NCBI GenBank assembly: GCA_902790935.1 | Contig: CADATP010000042.1 | Coordinates: forward strand, 1-50,577 | Length of the DNA: 50,577 nucleotides | Direction: 5' to 3' | DNA from: an uncultured Lachnospiraceae bacterium | Lineage (GTDB): Bacteria > Bacillota > Clostridia > Lachnospirales > Lachnospiraceae | Shown here: positions 41,905 through 50,577 of the stretch, one piece after another | How positions within the stretch are numbered: position 1 is the first letter of the stretch | Layout: each line of letters opens with the position of its first letter | Translations under genes and position numbers: made by a program | The notes under the pieces: generated by a model | Told to the model about the DNA's origin: nothing | The model's input: the letters and a program-made list of their open reading frames with translations, nothing else | Database searches by the model: none

Positions 41905-43275
41905 ATGTTTGAAAGAGTTTTTAAAAAAATATATAAAAGTAAATCTAAACTTAATATAAGAGCGAAGCTTTTTTGCATTGTGGCTGCAGCGGTGCTTTTA
42001 TTACCGGGCTGCGGATCTATTGAGACGAGCGAAAATCTGATCCAGGGACAGTGGCAGCACGTGACTCCGGAAAGCTTCTCTATGGAAAATGAGGCTGTTC
42101 TTGACTACGAGATTCCGAAGATGAATCCGGGAATCTTAGTCGACAGAAACGGCTACAGCAGCAACGAGATCGTTACGGCTTTTATATATTCAGGTAAGCT
42201 TCCCGAGGAGTATATACTTTTGGACACTGAAGGAAACGAAGTACTAAGGTGCAGAGCGGGAGAGGCTATCCTTAAAAAGGATGAAGGTAAGTTCTTTGCA
42301 AGGCTTTGCATACCCGAAAGCGTTGCGGACGGAGAGTACAGTATCAGCGGAGGCGAGATCGGAAACTCATTTTCTTTTCGCGTAAGCGATACTTTTTATC
42401 GAGATAAGTATTGGAAGCTTATAGAGGATGAATGCGAAAAGATAAAGCTTGGGGATGCGGATGTCTGGGAAGTATTCTCTGTGCTCTACTCCTACGAGAG
42501 ATATAAAGAAGTTCTTTTTGCCGAGAAGGATGATGCGCCCGATGTGCTTGATGCTGTGGGCGAGTGGATATCTCTAAGCGATATAGACAGTTTTTCCGCC
42601 GAAGAAAAATACGTTTATATAGCGCTGCTTTCAAGGTTCGGATACAATTACAAGTCGGTTCAGGAGAAGCTTGCAACGGAGTGTATTCAGAAAGCTTCGG
42701 CCGTTTATAAGGAAGCACAGTCTACCCGGATGGGGGAGAGTGATGAAGAAAGAAACGCCAGGTTCCTTGCTATCGAGGAATTGTACAGGACAAGCGGATC
42801 TTCCTCATACGCCAAGGAAATCCTTAATATGGGAGAGTATCTGACAGGAGATGACGATCTTTACGATTCCGGATATATTTTATACGGCGCTATGGGATAT
42901 ATGACCACACGAAGCTACGTGGACCGGAACCTCTGCGACAAGCTTATGGAGAATCTTCTTTTCAGGTGCAGAGATTTAAATGACAATAAAAAGCTCATCT
43001 CAATATCAAACGATCCCGGCGAGGACGGAGAGCAGATGCTTAAGTACGCGCAGCAGTTTGCGGCAATGAACTATATCCTTGACGGATATGAGTACAATGA
43101 ACAGATACTCAATATTGTGCACTATCTCTCCGGAAGAAACACCGGGGCGGTGTGCTATGAGTTTGAAAAAAAGAATCCAGCCGATGCAGTGGCGATATAC
43201 GCCTGGCTTGCATGGCTTGAGAACAACGGAAAGCTGGACCCTTCGGCTCCCGTTATATGGAATTATTCCTGGTAG
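41905..43275 (+). CDS. Lipoprotein with CelD-N/GH9-like fold, probably non-catalytic
   Basis: The 456 residues start with a basic region and a lipobox (LLLPGC, lipidated Cys36). Residues about 75-170 look like the Ig-like N-terminal domain of family 9 cellulases (DRNGYSSNEIVTAFI, VADGEYSIS, SFSFRVSDTFYRDKY). The rest follows the GH9 barrel: PDVLDAVGEWI aligns with the IPDLLDEa segment, FAAMNYILDGYEYNEQILNIVHYLSGRNTGAVCYE with the last barrel repeats and LGRNP motif. The DAGD motif is missing (GDADVWEV lies there), and the C-terminal acid Glu region reads ADAVAIYAWL. A non-catalytic, possibly carbohydrate-binding role is inferred. It ends 35 nt before ddl. Confidence 0.6.
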   Translation: MFERVFKKIYKSKSKLNIRAKLFCIVAAAVLLLPGCGSIETSENLIQGQWQHVTPESFSMENEAVLDYEIPKMNPGILVDRNGYSSNEIVTAFIYSGKLPEEYILLDTEGNEVLRCRAGEAILKKDEGKFFARLCIPESVADGEYSISGGEIGNSFSFRVSDTFYRDKYWKLIEDECEKIKLGDADVWEVFSVLYSYERYKEVLFAEKDDAPDVLDAVGEWISLSDIDSFSAEEKYVYIALLSRFGYNYKSVQEKLATECIQKASAVYKEAQSTRMGESDEERNARFLAIEELYRTSGSSSYAKEILNMGEYLTGDDDLYDSGYILYGAMGYMTTRSYVDRNLCDKLMENLLFRCRDLNDNKKLISISNDPGEDGEQMLKYAQQFAAMNYILDGYEYNEQILNIVHYLSGRNTGAVCYEFEKKNPADAVAIYAWLAWLENNGKLDPSAPVIWNYSW

Positions 43276-43310
43276 AAAGATTATTATAAAGGTTTGAAAG
43301 AAGGAAGATT

Positions 43311-44390
43311 ATGAAGATTGTAGTTTTATGTGGCGGAATAAGCACAGAGAGAGATGTATCTCTTATTTCCGGAAGTATGGTTTATAAGGCTCTTAAGAAA
43401 AAGGGACATGACGTTATTATGCTTGATGTATATCTTGGAATCGAGGGAGATGTAACAGGCATTTTTGAGAAGGATAAGGATTGGGCAGCTCAGGTATCCG
43501 GAATCAGTGAGATCAATCCGGATATTTCAAAGATAAAGGCAATGCGCCCCGACGGAGACAGGAATTTCTTTGGACCGAATGTAATAAAACTCTGCCAGGA
43601 GGCAGATGTTGTATTTATGGCGCTCCACGGAGTAGGCGGCGAGGACGGAAAGGTCCAGTCGACCTTTGAACTTATGGGTATCAAGTACACCGGAACCGAT
43701 TTTACCAGCGCGGCAATGGCAATGGATAAAGCCATCACCAAGGATCTCTTTAAGGCCTGGGGGGTTAATACTCCCAAAGGAATCGTTATCTACAAAAAAG
43801 ACAATGTTCCGGCATGCGTCTGCGTTTCCGGCGATGTTTACGAAAAGTACGTTGCAGAGAACGGATCCGAAGCCGATATCGTTTATCCCTGCATCGTTAA
43901 GGCAACCAATGGCGGTTCTTCCGTAGGAGTTTCCATTGCAAATAACAGATCGGAATTTGACAAAGCCTGTGATGAAGCGTTTAAGTATGATACCAAGGCA
44001 ATTGTAGAGCAGTATATTAAGGGACGTGAGTTTGCTGTAGGCGTTATCGAGGGAAAAGCGCTTCCTGTTATCGAGATCGCACCGAAGCAGGGATTTTATG
44101 ATTATAAAAACAAGTATCAGGCCGGAAGCACTGTTGAGACCTGCCCCGCTGACCTTACCGCTGAGCAGACCGATAAAGTACAGAGAATGGCAGAGAGAGC
44201 TTTTGCAGCTTTAAGATACAAGAGCTATGCTCGCATGGATTTCATGCTCAGCGAAAGCGGAGAGTTCTATTGCCTTGAATGCAATACTCTTCCCGGAATG
44301 ACTCCTACTTCACTCCTTCCTCAGGAGGCTGCCGCAGTAGGAATAAGCTATGAGGACCTCTGTGAGAAGCTCATTAAATTGGCACTGTAA
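43311..44390 (+). CDS. ddl: D-alanine--D-alanine ligase
   Basis: This ATP-grasp enzyme makes D-Ala-D-Ala for peptidoglycan. The 359 residues begin VVLCGGISTERDVSLISG and show VFMALHGVGGEDGKVQ, the ATP-binding KATNGGSSVGVSIA, the specificity region EQYIKGREFAVGVIE, and the metal site LECNTLPGMTPTSLLP. All family signatures are present. AAGGAAG precedes the ATG. It is followed after 46 nt by murF, the enzyme that uses its product. Confidence 0.95.
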   Translation: MKIVVLCGGISTERDVSLISGSMVYKALKKKGHDVIMLDVYLGIEGDVTGIFEKDKDWAAQVSGISEINPDISKIKAMRPDGDRNFFGPNVIKLCQEADVVFMALHGVGGEDGKVQSTFELMGIKYTGTDFTSAAMAMDKAITKDLFKAWGVNTPKGIVIYKKDNVPACVCVSGDVYEKYVAENGSEADIVYPCIVKATNGGSSVGVSIANNRSEFDKACDEAFKYDTKAIVEQYIKGREFAVGVIEGKALPVIEIAPKQGFYDYKNKYQAGSTVETCPADLTAEQTDKVQRMAERAFAALRYKSYARMDFMLSESGEFYCLECNTLPGMTPTSLLPQEAAAVGISYEDLCEKLIKLAL

Positions 44391-44436
44391 GTAAAAGGTC
44401 GCGGTAGGAAAACACGACGATAACCAAAGGATATAA

Positions 44437-45951
44437 TTGCAGGATATGAAACTTACTGTTAATGACATAGTAAAAGCAATTGGGGGAGAGGCACATATAG
44501 CTGATAAAACCGATGGAAACGCAGATCTTACAAGCGTAGTCCTTGATTCAAGACTGGTTACCGAAGGCGGAGTATTTATTGCCCAGAAAGGCGAAAGAGT
44601 AGACGGACACTCCTTTATCGGACAAGTTTTTGAAAAAGGCGTCAGTCTTGTAATATGCGAGATGGATCCTGAGCAGGTTAAAGTAGTTTTCGGCACAGAT
44701 CCTGCAAGCTGGGGCAGCTATATTGTTGTAAAGGATTCCCTTCTTGCTTTGAAACAGATCGCAACCTGCTACAGAAGTAAGCTTTTAATACCCTTCGTCG
44801 GAATTACCGGAAGCGTCGGAAAGACAAGTACAAAGGAATTTATTGCCGGAGTGTTGTCTGAAAAATACAATACTCTTAAGACTGAAGGAAATTACAACAA
44901 CGAGATAGGTGTTCCTCTTACTCTTTTAAAGATCAGAGAGGAGCATGAAGCGGCCGTTATTGAGATGGGCATCAGCGATTTCGGAGAGATGACGAGACTT
45001 ACCGAGATGGTAAGACCGGATGTTGCCGTTATAACAAATATCGGTCAGTGCCACCTTGAGAATCTCAAGACAAGGGACGGAATCTTAAAGGCTAAGACAG
45101 AGATCTTTAAGGGACTTACAGAGAATGGGAGAGTTGTTCTCTTTGGCGGAGATGACAAGCTTATAACCGTTGGTGCGGTAAACGATAAGGAACCGGTCTA
45201 TTTTGGAGAAAGCGGTTCACCTAAAAAACTCTCTTCCGAGATAGTGTCGGAGACTGATAAGGGACTTTTCGGCTCCGAGGCGGAGATCGTTTTAAACTAT
45301 ACAGGAAAGGGAATCGCCACCGGAAAAGATATTGAGATATCTGATGAAAAAATATCCGTTACGGTTCCGCTCCCGGGACATCATATGGTTATAAATGCCG
45401 CTGCGGCTGCTTCGGTAGCGATGCTTTTAGAGCTTACGCCGGCGCAGATAAAGAGCGGTATCGAGAATATGAAACCTATAGTCGGCAGAAACAATATAGT
45501 AACCGTCGGTGACATCACCCTGATAGATGACTGCTATAATGCCAACCCGGTTTCGATGAAATCTTCCCTTGATCTCCTTATGCTTGCTAAGGGGAAAAAG
45601 ATAGCCATACTGGGGGATATGTTTGAACTGGGGAAGAACGAGAAAAATATGCACAGAGAGGTCGGAGAGTACGCCGCAAAACTGGGAGTCGACAGGATAT
45701 ACTGCGTGGGAGATCTGGGAGAGTATATTTCGGAAGGAGCCCGGGAGTGCTCCAGGAACGGAAGCGATAAGAACACGGAGTATATCGGATACTGGAAGAC
45801 ACGGGATGATGCCATAAGAGGAATAAAGGATGATCTTTTGCTCGGAGCCGGAGAAAGGAAGCTGATTCCGCCCGGATCCACCGTCCTTGTAAAGGCATCC
45901 CACGGTATGCACTTTGAGGAGATAGTGAAAGTCTTTAAAGAGATTTTTTAA
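44437..45951 (+). CDS. murF: UDP-MurNAc-tripeptide--D-Ala-D-Ala ligase
   Basis: The product attaches D-Ala-D-Ala to the UDP-MurNAc-tripeptide. The 504-residue Mur ligase has the P-loop GITGSVGKTSTKEF, TEGNYNNEIGVPLTLL, AVIEMGISDFGEMTRL, NAAAAASVAMLL and DDCYNANPVSMKSSLD. The start is probably TTG 44437, because AAAGGA ends 6 nt before it. ATG 44446 has its AGGA only one nt away, too close. It forms a two-gene unit with ddl and is closed by a bidirectional terminator. Confidence 0.94.
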   Translation: MQDMKLTVNDIVKAIGGEAHIADKTDGNADLTSVVLDSRLVTEGGVFIAQKGERVDGHSFIGQVFEKGVSLVICEMDPEQVKVVFGTDPASWGSYIVVKDSLLALKQIATCYRSKLLIPFVGITGSVGKTSTKEFIAGVLSEKYNTLKTEGNYNNEIGVPLTLLKIREEHEAAVIEMGISDFGEMTRLTEMVRPDVAVITNIGQCHLENLKTRDGILKAKTEIFKGLTENGRVVLFGGDDKLITVGAVNDKEPVYFGESGSPKKLSSEIVSETDKGLFGSEAEIVLNYTGKGIATGKDIEISDEKISVTVPLPGHHMVINAAAAASVAMLLELTPAQIKSGIENMKPIVGRNNIVTVGDITLIDDCYNANPVSMKSSLDLLMLAKGKKIAILGDMFELGKNEKNMHREVGEYAAKLGVDRIYCVGDLGEYISEGARECSRNGSDKNTEYIGYWKTRDDAIRGIKDDLLLGAGERKLIPPGSTVLVKASHGMHFEEIVKVFKEIF

Positions 45952-45974
45952 AGTGATAATTGTGTAACAAAAAG

Positions 45975-46006
45975 AGCCCCTGTATCCATGGGATATAGGG
46001 GCTTTT
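45975..46006. terminator. Bidirectional terminator between murF and plsC-like gene
   Basis: A 13-bp stem (45975-45987 with 45991-46003, one wobble) and a 3-nt loop, T4 on the plus strand and TCTTTTT on the minus strand. Confidence 0.88.
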
Positions 46007-46008
46007 AA

Positions 46009-46770
46009 CTATCTTGCGTTTAAGAAATCGGCGTATTCAGTTTTGTTTTTAATATATGTTTTTTGGATAATGTCTCTGGTAATCTCGGAGACATTTTTCA
46101 ATTCTTCCTTTGAAAGGTCTTTGGTATAGATAGGCTCACCGTATTCGATGACCATATTTTTGCCATGCATCCAGGGAAAGTGGTCTTCCCAGACTTTGCC
46201 GGCGCCGATAAGAGTTACGGGTACGATGGGACAGCCGGTTTTTGTAGCGATCTTGAAGGAGCCTGCGTGGAAGGGAAGAAGCTCATCGCTTTCGGCGTCA
46301 CGGTTTCTCGTACCTTCGGGGAAGATACAGACGCTGACACCCTTCTTTATAAGCTCGATGGACTTAAGAAGCATATCCATACCGGAGCGGGGCTTCTTAC
46401 GGTCGAGGAACTGACAGTTTAAAAGAAGCATCCAAATGTTAAGAAGAGGCGCGTAAAGGATTTCTTTTTTTGCTACGTAACCGGTGGGGTTTTTAACCAG
46501 CTGGTACGAGGTTATGGTATCAAAAAATCCTCTGTGGTTGCATATATATAAAACCGGTTCGTCAGGGATACGGTCGTGGCCGATGACTTTGGTCTTGACG
46601 CCGGCGAGGAACTGCACAGACCTGAATCCGATCTTGTTTACGATCCAAAGGGATGCTCTGTCGCCGGCGGGTTTGTTTATTTTTCCGATGATCCAGGTAA
46701 CGAGCATCGCCGGAAGTGACAAAACAAGGAAAAGAATAAGAAAAATGCTTACTAGGATGAGACGTATCAT
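46009..46770 (-). CDS. PlsC-type 1-acyl-glycerol-3-phosphate acyltransferase
   Basis: This 253-residue protein has an N-terminal membrane helix (about 3-26). It shows NHRGFFD (His-x4-Asp), GYVAKKEILYAPLLNIWM, CQFLDRKKPRSG, IFPEGTRN and PIVPVTLIGAG, the four acyltransferase blocks in order. It probably acylates lysophosphatidic acid at the membrane. It is monocistronic, unlike the glpK-linked paralogue at 15998, which it resembles only in motifs. AAAGG lies 8 nt before the ATG. Confidence 0.9.
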   Translation of the reverse strand: MIRLILVSIFLILFLVLSLPAMLVTWIIGKINKPAGDRASLWIVNKIGFRSVQFLAGVKTKVIGHDRIPDEPVLYICNHRGFFDTITSYQLVKNPTGYVAKKEILYAPLLNIWMLLLNCQFLDRKKPRSGMDMLLKSIELIKKGVSVCIFPEGTRNRDAESDELLPFHAGSFKIATKTGCPIVPVTLIGAGKVWEDHFPWMHGKNMVIEYGEPIYTKDLSKEELKNVSEITRDIIQKTYIKNKTEYADFLNAR

Positions 46771-46815
46771 GCTGTCTGCCTTTCGTGAGTTATATTTAGG
46801 CTTAAACCTTTACAT

Positions 46816-46844
46816 AGTATAACATTTTTGATATAGAGGTACAA
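46816..46844 (-). promoter_or_regulatory. Sigma-70 promoter of the plsC-like gene
   Basis: Minus strand: TTGTAC (46839-46844), 17 nt, TATACT (46816-46821), about 45 nt from the ATG. Confidence 0.6.
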
Positions 46845-46866
46845 ACTATATGAGGTAGAGCTTATG

Positions 46867-46922
46867 TTTACAAAAATGAGAAAATGTGATATATATTTAG
46901 TAAGTGCGTGTACTGCGCGCTT
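46867..46922 (+). promoter_or_regulatory. Promoter and start-site hairpin of murA
   Basis: TTTACA (46867-46872), 17 nt, TATATA (46890-46895) predict a start near 46902. There AAGTGCG (46902-46908) and CGCGCTT (46916-46922) form a 7-bp inverted repeat with one wobble, suggesting an operator or a 5' stabilising hairpin. Confidence 0.45.
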
Positions 46923-46970
46923 AATATTTGTAGCCTTTTTTAATAAAAGTGTTACTTACAGAGGTGTGTC

Positions 46971-48263
46971 ATGGAGCAGTATGCTATAAAAGGCGGCACA
47001 CCGCTTGTAGGCGAGGTAGAGATCGGAGGAGCTAAAAATGCGGCTCTCCCCATACTTGCTGCGGCGGTGATGACTGATGAGACTGTCCATATTGATAATA
47101 TTCCTGATGTCAGAGATATCAACGTACTTTTGGATGCCATGAAATCCATCGGCGTTATGGTAAAGCGTGACAGCAGGCACAGTGTAACTATTAACGGTGC
47201 TAATATCAATAGTCTTGTAGTCGATGACGAAAATATTAGAAAAATAAGAGCATCCTATTATCTTATAGGAGCTCTTCTCGGAAAATACAAAAATGCTGAG
47301 GTTACTCTTCCCGGCGGATGCGATATCGGATGCAGAGGAATCGACCAGCATATTAAAGGATTTAAAGCTCTCGGAGCCGAGGTCAATCTTGATCACGGAA
47401 TGATCCGTACCCATTGCGAGAAGCTTACGGGAAACCATATCTATATGGACCTTGTAAGTGTAGGCGCTACTATTAACGTTATGATGAGCGCTTCTATGGC
47501 TGAGGGTACTACTATAATCGAAAACTCCGCCAAGGAACCCCACGTAGTTGACGTGGCTAACTTCCTTAACAGTATGGGAGCTTCCATCAAGGGAGCCGGA
47601 ACAGATGTCATCCGTATCAAGGGTGTCAGCAAGTTCCACGGAACAGACTATACCATCATCCCCGATCAGATAGAAGCCGGAACCTTTATGTTCGGAGCCG
47701 CTATCACCCACGGCGATGTTACTGTTAAAAACGTTATCCCGAAGCACTTAGAGTCCATCTCCGCAAAGCTTTTGGAGATCGGATGCGAGGTTATGGAGGA
47801 GGATGACTGTGTTCGTGTTGTGGCTTCCAAGAAGCTTAAGCATACCCACGTTAAGACCCTTCCTTATCCCGGATTCCCTACGGATATGCAGCCGCAGATA
47901 ACGGTTGCCCTTGGCCTTGCCGAAGGAACAAGTATCGTTACCGAAAGCATCTTTGAAAACAGATTCAAGTATGTCGACGAGCTTACGAGGATGGGTGCCA
48001 ATATTAAGGTTGAAAGCTCTACCGCTATTATTGACGGTACCAAGGGCTATACCGGAGCCGATATTTCCGCTCCCGACTTAAGAGCGGGCGCAGCCCTTGT
48101 GCTTGCGGCTCTTTCAGCCGAAGGCTTCAGTACTATAGACGAGATCAAGTATATCCAGAGAGGATATGAGGATTTCCACATAAAACTGAAAAAACTCGGC
48201 GCCGATATCGAACTCGTGGAGTCCGAAAAGGATATCAGCAAGTTCAAGATCAAAGTAGTTTAA
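46971..48263 (+). CDS. murA: UDP-N-acetylglucosamine 1-carboxyvinyltransferase
   Basis: The product catalyses the first committed step of peptidoglycan synthesis, transferring enolpyruvate from PEP to UDP-GlcNAc; it is the fosfomycin target. The 430 residues show LVGEVEIGGAKNAALPILAA, LPGGCDIGCRGIDQHIKGF with Cys117 at the catalytic position, PDQIEAGTFM and GFPTDMQPQITV. The segment after the cysteine (CRGIDQH) differs from the common ARPVDLH. Firmicutes often carry two murA genes; which one this is cannot be told here. GAGGTG precedes the ATG. No terminator is seen before the riboswitch. Confidence 0.94.
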   Translation: MEQYAIKGGTPLVGEVEIGGAKNAALPILAAAVMTDETVHIDNIPDVRDINVLLDAMKSIGVMVKRDSRHSVTINGANINSLVVDDENIRKIRASYYLIGALLGKYKNAEVTLPGGCDIGCRGIDQHIKGFKALGAEVNLDHGMIRTHCEKLTGNHIYMDLVSVGATINVMMSASMAEGTTIIENSAKEPHVVDVANFLNSMGASIKGAGTDVIRIKGVSKFHGTDYTIIPDQIEAGTFMFGAAITHGDVTVKNVIPKHLESISAKLLEIGCEVMEEDDCVRVVASKKLKHTHVKTLPYPGFPTDMQPQITVALGLAEGTSIVTESIFENRFKYVDELTRMGANIKVESSTAIIDGTKGYTGADISAPDLRAGAALVLAALSAEGFSTIDEIKYIQRGYEDFHIKLKKLGADIELVESEKDISKFKIKVV

Positions 48264-48271
48264 ATCATGCA

Positions 48272-48300
48272 TTGACATAACACCGCATAGGTGGTAATTT
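48272..48300 (+). promoter_or_regulatory. Sigma-70 promoter of the SAM riboswitch-metK unit
   Basis: TTGACA (48272-48277), 17 nt, TAATTT (48295-48300). The spacer contains the small repeat CACC-GCATA-GGTG. Confidence 0.65.
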
Positions 48301-48320
48301 ATCATTACAAGTTAATAGTG

Positions 48321-48423
48321 TTCTCTTATTCAGAGCTGGTGGAGGTACATAGGACCTGTGAAGCCACGGCAACCCCGATACGGAAGGTGCCAACCTGAGC
48401 GAATTATTCGATCAATAAGAGGA
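48321..48423 (+). promoter_or_regulatory. SAM-I (S-box) riboswitch aptamer
   Basis: P1 is formed by 48321-48330 with 48414-48423 (10 bp). Inside are the family hallmarks CAGAGCTGGTGGAGG, the ACCTGTGAAGCC segment, CGGCAACC and GGTGCCAACC, in the expected order. It binds S-adenosylmethionine and, with the terminator at 48442, should switch off metK when SAM is abundant. Confidence 0.95.
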
Positions 48424-48441
48424 TTTGAAAACGTATAGAAT

Positions 48442-48486
48442 CCGCTTCTTGTTTCGAAATAAAGTTTGAGACCAAGAAGCGGTTTT
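48442..48486 (+). terminator. Riboswitch expression-platform terminator
   Basis: CCGCTTCTTG (48442-48451) and CAAGAAGCGG (48473-48482) form a perfect 10-bp stem followed by TTTTGTTTT, 19 nt after the aptamer. Confidence 0.88.
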
Positions 48487-48611
48487 GTTTTACAGGAAAT
48501 TTTTCCTATAATCGTTTTATTTACAAATCACTTATCCCGATGTTTAAAGAAACAGGGAGTACGGAGAACACATAAATAGCACCGGTGCCGATGGCACAGA
48601 AAGAAGGAAAT

Positions 48612-49793
48612 ATGGAGAAAAGATTATTTACATCCGAATCCGTTACTGAAGGACATCCCGACAAAGTCTGTGATGCTATTTCTGACGCGATTCTCGACGC
48701 TTGTATGAAACAGGATCCAATGAGCCGTGTTGCATGCGAGACCGCTGCCTGTACAGGATTTGTACTTGTAACAGGTGAGCTTACGACCAACGCATACGTT
48801 GATATCCAGAGCATCGTACGCGAGACTGTCAAGGAGATCGGATATACAAAGTCCGAGTATGGATTTGACGGAAATACCTGCGCTGTACTTGTCGCTCTTG
48901 ATGAGCAGTCAGCAGATATCGCTATGGGAGTAGATAAGGCTCTCGAAGCTAAAGAGGGAAGTCTTAAGGATGATCTTGATACCGGAGCCGGAGACCAGGG
49001 TATGATGTTCGGTTACGCTACCAACGAAACTCCCGAGCTTATGCCTTACCCCATTTCACTTGCTCATAAGCTTGCGCTGCAGCTTACCAAGGTTCGTAAG
49101 GACGGAACCTTAAAGTATCTTCGCCCCGATGGAAAGACACAGGTATCTGTTGAGTATGATGAGGCAGGAAAGCCTGTAAGACTTGAGGCTGTCGTTTTAT
49201 CAACCCAGCATGACGAGGATGTTACCCAGGAACAGATCCACGCTGATATCAGGAAATATGTATTCGATCCTATCCTCCCTAAGGAGATGGTTGATGATAA
49301 CACAAAGTTCTTTATCAATCCTACCGGAAGATTCGTTATCGGAGGACCTCACGGTGACGCCGGACTTACCGGACGTAAGATCATCGTAGATACCTACGGC
49401 GGATACGCTCGTCACGGCGGCGGCGCTTTCTCCGGAAAGGACTGCACAAAGGTTGACAGATCCGCGGCTTATGCTGCAAGATATGTTGCGAAAAACATTG
49501 TGGCAGCAGGACTCGCTGACAAGTGCGAGATCCAGCTTTCCTACGCTATCGGTGTAGCTCAGCCCACATCTGTTATGGTAGATACCTTCGGAACCGGAAA
49601 GATTTCCGATCAGAAGCTTGTTGATGTTGTAAGAGAAAACTTCGATTTAAGACCCGCCGGAATCATCAAGATGCTCGATCTTAGAAGACCTATCTACAAA
49701 GCTACCGCTGCTTACGGACACTTTGGAAGAACAGACGTTGATCTTCCCTGGGAGAAGACCGATAAGGCTGAGATCCTTAAGAAGTATCTGTAA
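48612..49793 (+). CDS. metK: S-adenosylmethionine synthetase
   Basis: The product makes SAM from methionine and ATP. ATG 48612, behind AAGGAAA, gives 393 residues and the usual start ([22 protein letters not shown]); the ATG at 48585 is rejected. Visible motifs are [10 protein letters not shown], the [15 protein letters not shown]-binding block, [28 protein letters not shown], and [22 protein letters not shown]. All are fully conserved in the family. It is controlled by the SAM-I riboswitch in its 300-nt leader, a direct product-feedback arrangement. Confidence 0.97.
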   Translation: MEKRLFTSESVTEGHPDKVCDAISDAILDACMKQDPMSRVACETAACTGFVLVTGELTTNAYVDIQSIVRETVKEIGYTKSEYGFDGNTCAVLVALDEQSADIAMGVDKALEAKEGSLKDDLDTGAGDQGMMFGYATNETPELMPYPISLAHKLALQLTKVRKDGTLKYLRPDGKTQVSVEYDEAGKPVRLEAVVLSTQHDEDVTQEQIHADIRKYVFDPILPKEMVDDNTKFFINPTGRFVIGGPHGDAGLTGRKIIVDTYGGYARHGGGAFSGKDCTKVDRSAAYAARYVAKNIVAAGLADKCEIQLSYAIGVAQPTSVMVDTFGTGKISDQKLVDVVRENFDLRPAGIIKMLDLRRPIYKATAAYGHFGRTDVDLPWEKTDKAEILKKYL

Positions 49794-49832
49794 GAAATAA
49801 ACAGGGTTTTAGGAATATAAAAAGACAAAAAG

Positions 49833-49872
49833 AATCCCTCTCTGCTGTGAATAACGGCGGGGAGGGATTTTT
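49833..49872. terminator. Bidirectional terminator between metK and the fliD-like gene
   Basis: A 15-bp stem with three G-T wobbles (49833-49847 with 49855-49869), a 7-nt loop and T5 on the plus strand. CTTTTTG follows on the minus strand. Confidence 0.85.
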
Positions 49873-50577
49873 AACAGAAGAAATTAAACATCATTCCGGA
49901 GTAGGAACTTGTTGTGTAGGGACTGGCGAAGTTATGTCCTGGGTTTTTATAGGCGACAACCGTTCGCTGAACGTACTCCATGGGATCTAAGGCCACCTGA
50001 TTGCTCTTTCTAAGGAGCGCGTTGGAGAAGTCTTTGATAGCCGCGAAGGTAGAAGACAAGTCGCCGGACTGCCTTGCGGATTCCTTGAGCTTATCTTCGT
50101 CAACCGATAAAGCGCCGTCTTCGTCTATTCCGATGCCGACGTTCGAGAGGATGTTTCCGTAGTAGGAACCGATGCCCTTTATCTCGCCGGTAAGCTGTTT
50201 ACTTCTTGCAAGAGAGCTGGTGTATGTGCTGACAGCCTTAAGGAAGTTGTTGTAGCTACCGATCAGTTTCGATACATTGTCCGTGACGGTTTCGGTATCC
50301 GTTTTAAGACCGATCGTCGTAGGCTCGCCGTCTTTACTTACACCGCCAAGAGTAAGCTCGTAAGTTTTGCCGACGGTAAAGTGGTTTGAGCCTGTCTCAC
50401 GCTCCTCGCCGTTTATAATAAATCTGGCGTTGGAAGGAGAGGTTTCTATATTATCAAGGCCGAAATAGTCGACCGCACCTTTTGCCTTACTTGTCCGGTC
50501 GTCGGAGATCTTGAAGATCACATCGCGGCCGTTTGGAATTCCGGTTGCCTCGGAGGAGATTGAAAGGGAGGAATCGG
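49871..50577 (-). CDS. fliD: Flagellar hook-associated protein 2 (FliD)-like, C-terminal part
   Basis: The frame is open to the end of the window, so the 5' part is missing. The visible 235 residues include SLSISSEATG, ARFIINGEERETGSNHFTVGKTYELTLGG, and DTETVTDNVSKLIGSYNNFLKAVS. These fit the C-terminal FliD domain (internal nG-x-x-x-x-x-sN-x-f and D-x-x-x-v-x-x-i-x-x-y-N-x-f-l). The last residues are SYSGMMFNFFC. FliD caps the filament and guides flagellin assembly, so the organism is probably motile. GTG 50519-50521 is an internal codon. Confidence 0.75.
   Translation of the reverse strand, partial: DSSLSISSEATGIPNGRDVIFKISDDRTSKAKGAVDYFGLDNIETSPSNARFIINGEERETGSNHFTVGKTYELTLGGVSKDGEPTTIGLKTDTETVTDNVSKLIGSYNNFLKAVSTYTSSLARSKQLTGEIKGIGSYYGNILSNVGIGIDEDGALSVDEDKLKESARQSGDLSSTFAAIKDFSNALLRKSNQVALDPMEYVQRTVVAYKNPGHNFASPYTTSSYSGMMFNFFC

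Overview
The window looks like a chromosomal segment of a Gram-positive, motile, anaerobic member of the Lachnospiraceae (Butyrivibrio-like). This is inferred from several sequence features: AGGAGG-type ribosome binding sites, moderate GC, a PyrK/PyrD type B dihydroorotate dehydrogenase pair, a SAM-I riboswitch in front of metK, a type 2-like IleRS, many single-helix-anchored surface proteins, a GPH-family sugar symporter next to a GH36 alpha-galactosidase, and a FliD-like flagellar cap gene. No tRNA, rRNA, CRISPR array, insertion sequence or phage module was seen.

Layout. 1-1080: tail of an SGNH-like hydrolase and an unknown membrane-anchored protein. 1209-7821: a TetR-regulated operon (TetR, a GT-B-like protein, a MelB-type symporter with an unusual external insert, GH36 alpha-galactosidase). 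7853-10939: divergent CapA-like and SH3/NlpC-P60 cell-wall genes. 11202-16693: a glycerol-catabolism operon (GlpA-like FAD protein with BFD-type Fe-S domain, second FAD oxidoreductase, DUF1667 protein, glpK, PlsC-type acyltransferase). 16788-21118: an RND exporter split by a deletion/frameshift. 21220-24246: pyrC-pyrK-pyrD.

24278-31753 is the accessory heart of the window. An ECF sigma factor is fused, through a transmembrane helix, to an extracytoplasmic DUF6273-like domain. Around it lie a second membrane-anchored DUF6273-like protein, a broken DUF6273 fragment, a secreted CAP-domain protein with five exact 126-bp Cys/His repeats, two zinc-ribbon proteins and a frameshifted Gln-rich membrane protein. 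Three near-identical promoter-like boxes (AAAACC-N16-CGTATTAATAGTA), which match the general layout of ECF-sigma promoters, punctuate the region. I read this as a candidate self-contained envelope-sensing regulon with a membrane-tethered sigma factor.

31783-50577 returns to core metabolism and envelope synthesis: ileS, glgP, a YbhJ-type aconitase-family hydratase, an SseB-like protein, a calcium-binding-loop protein, a GH9-like lipoprotein that seems to have lost its catalytic residues, ddl, murF, a second PlsC-type gene, murA, a SAM-I riboswitch with metK, and the 3' part of a fliD-like gene. Several genes sit directly behind inverted repeats that overlap their promoter, ribosome binding site or start codon, so some upstream terminators may double as controls on the next gene.
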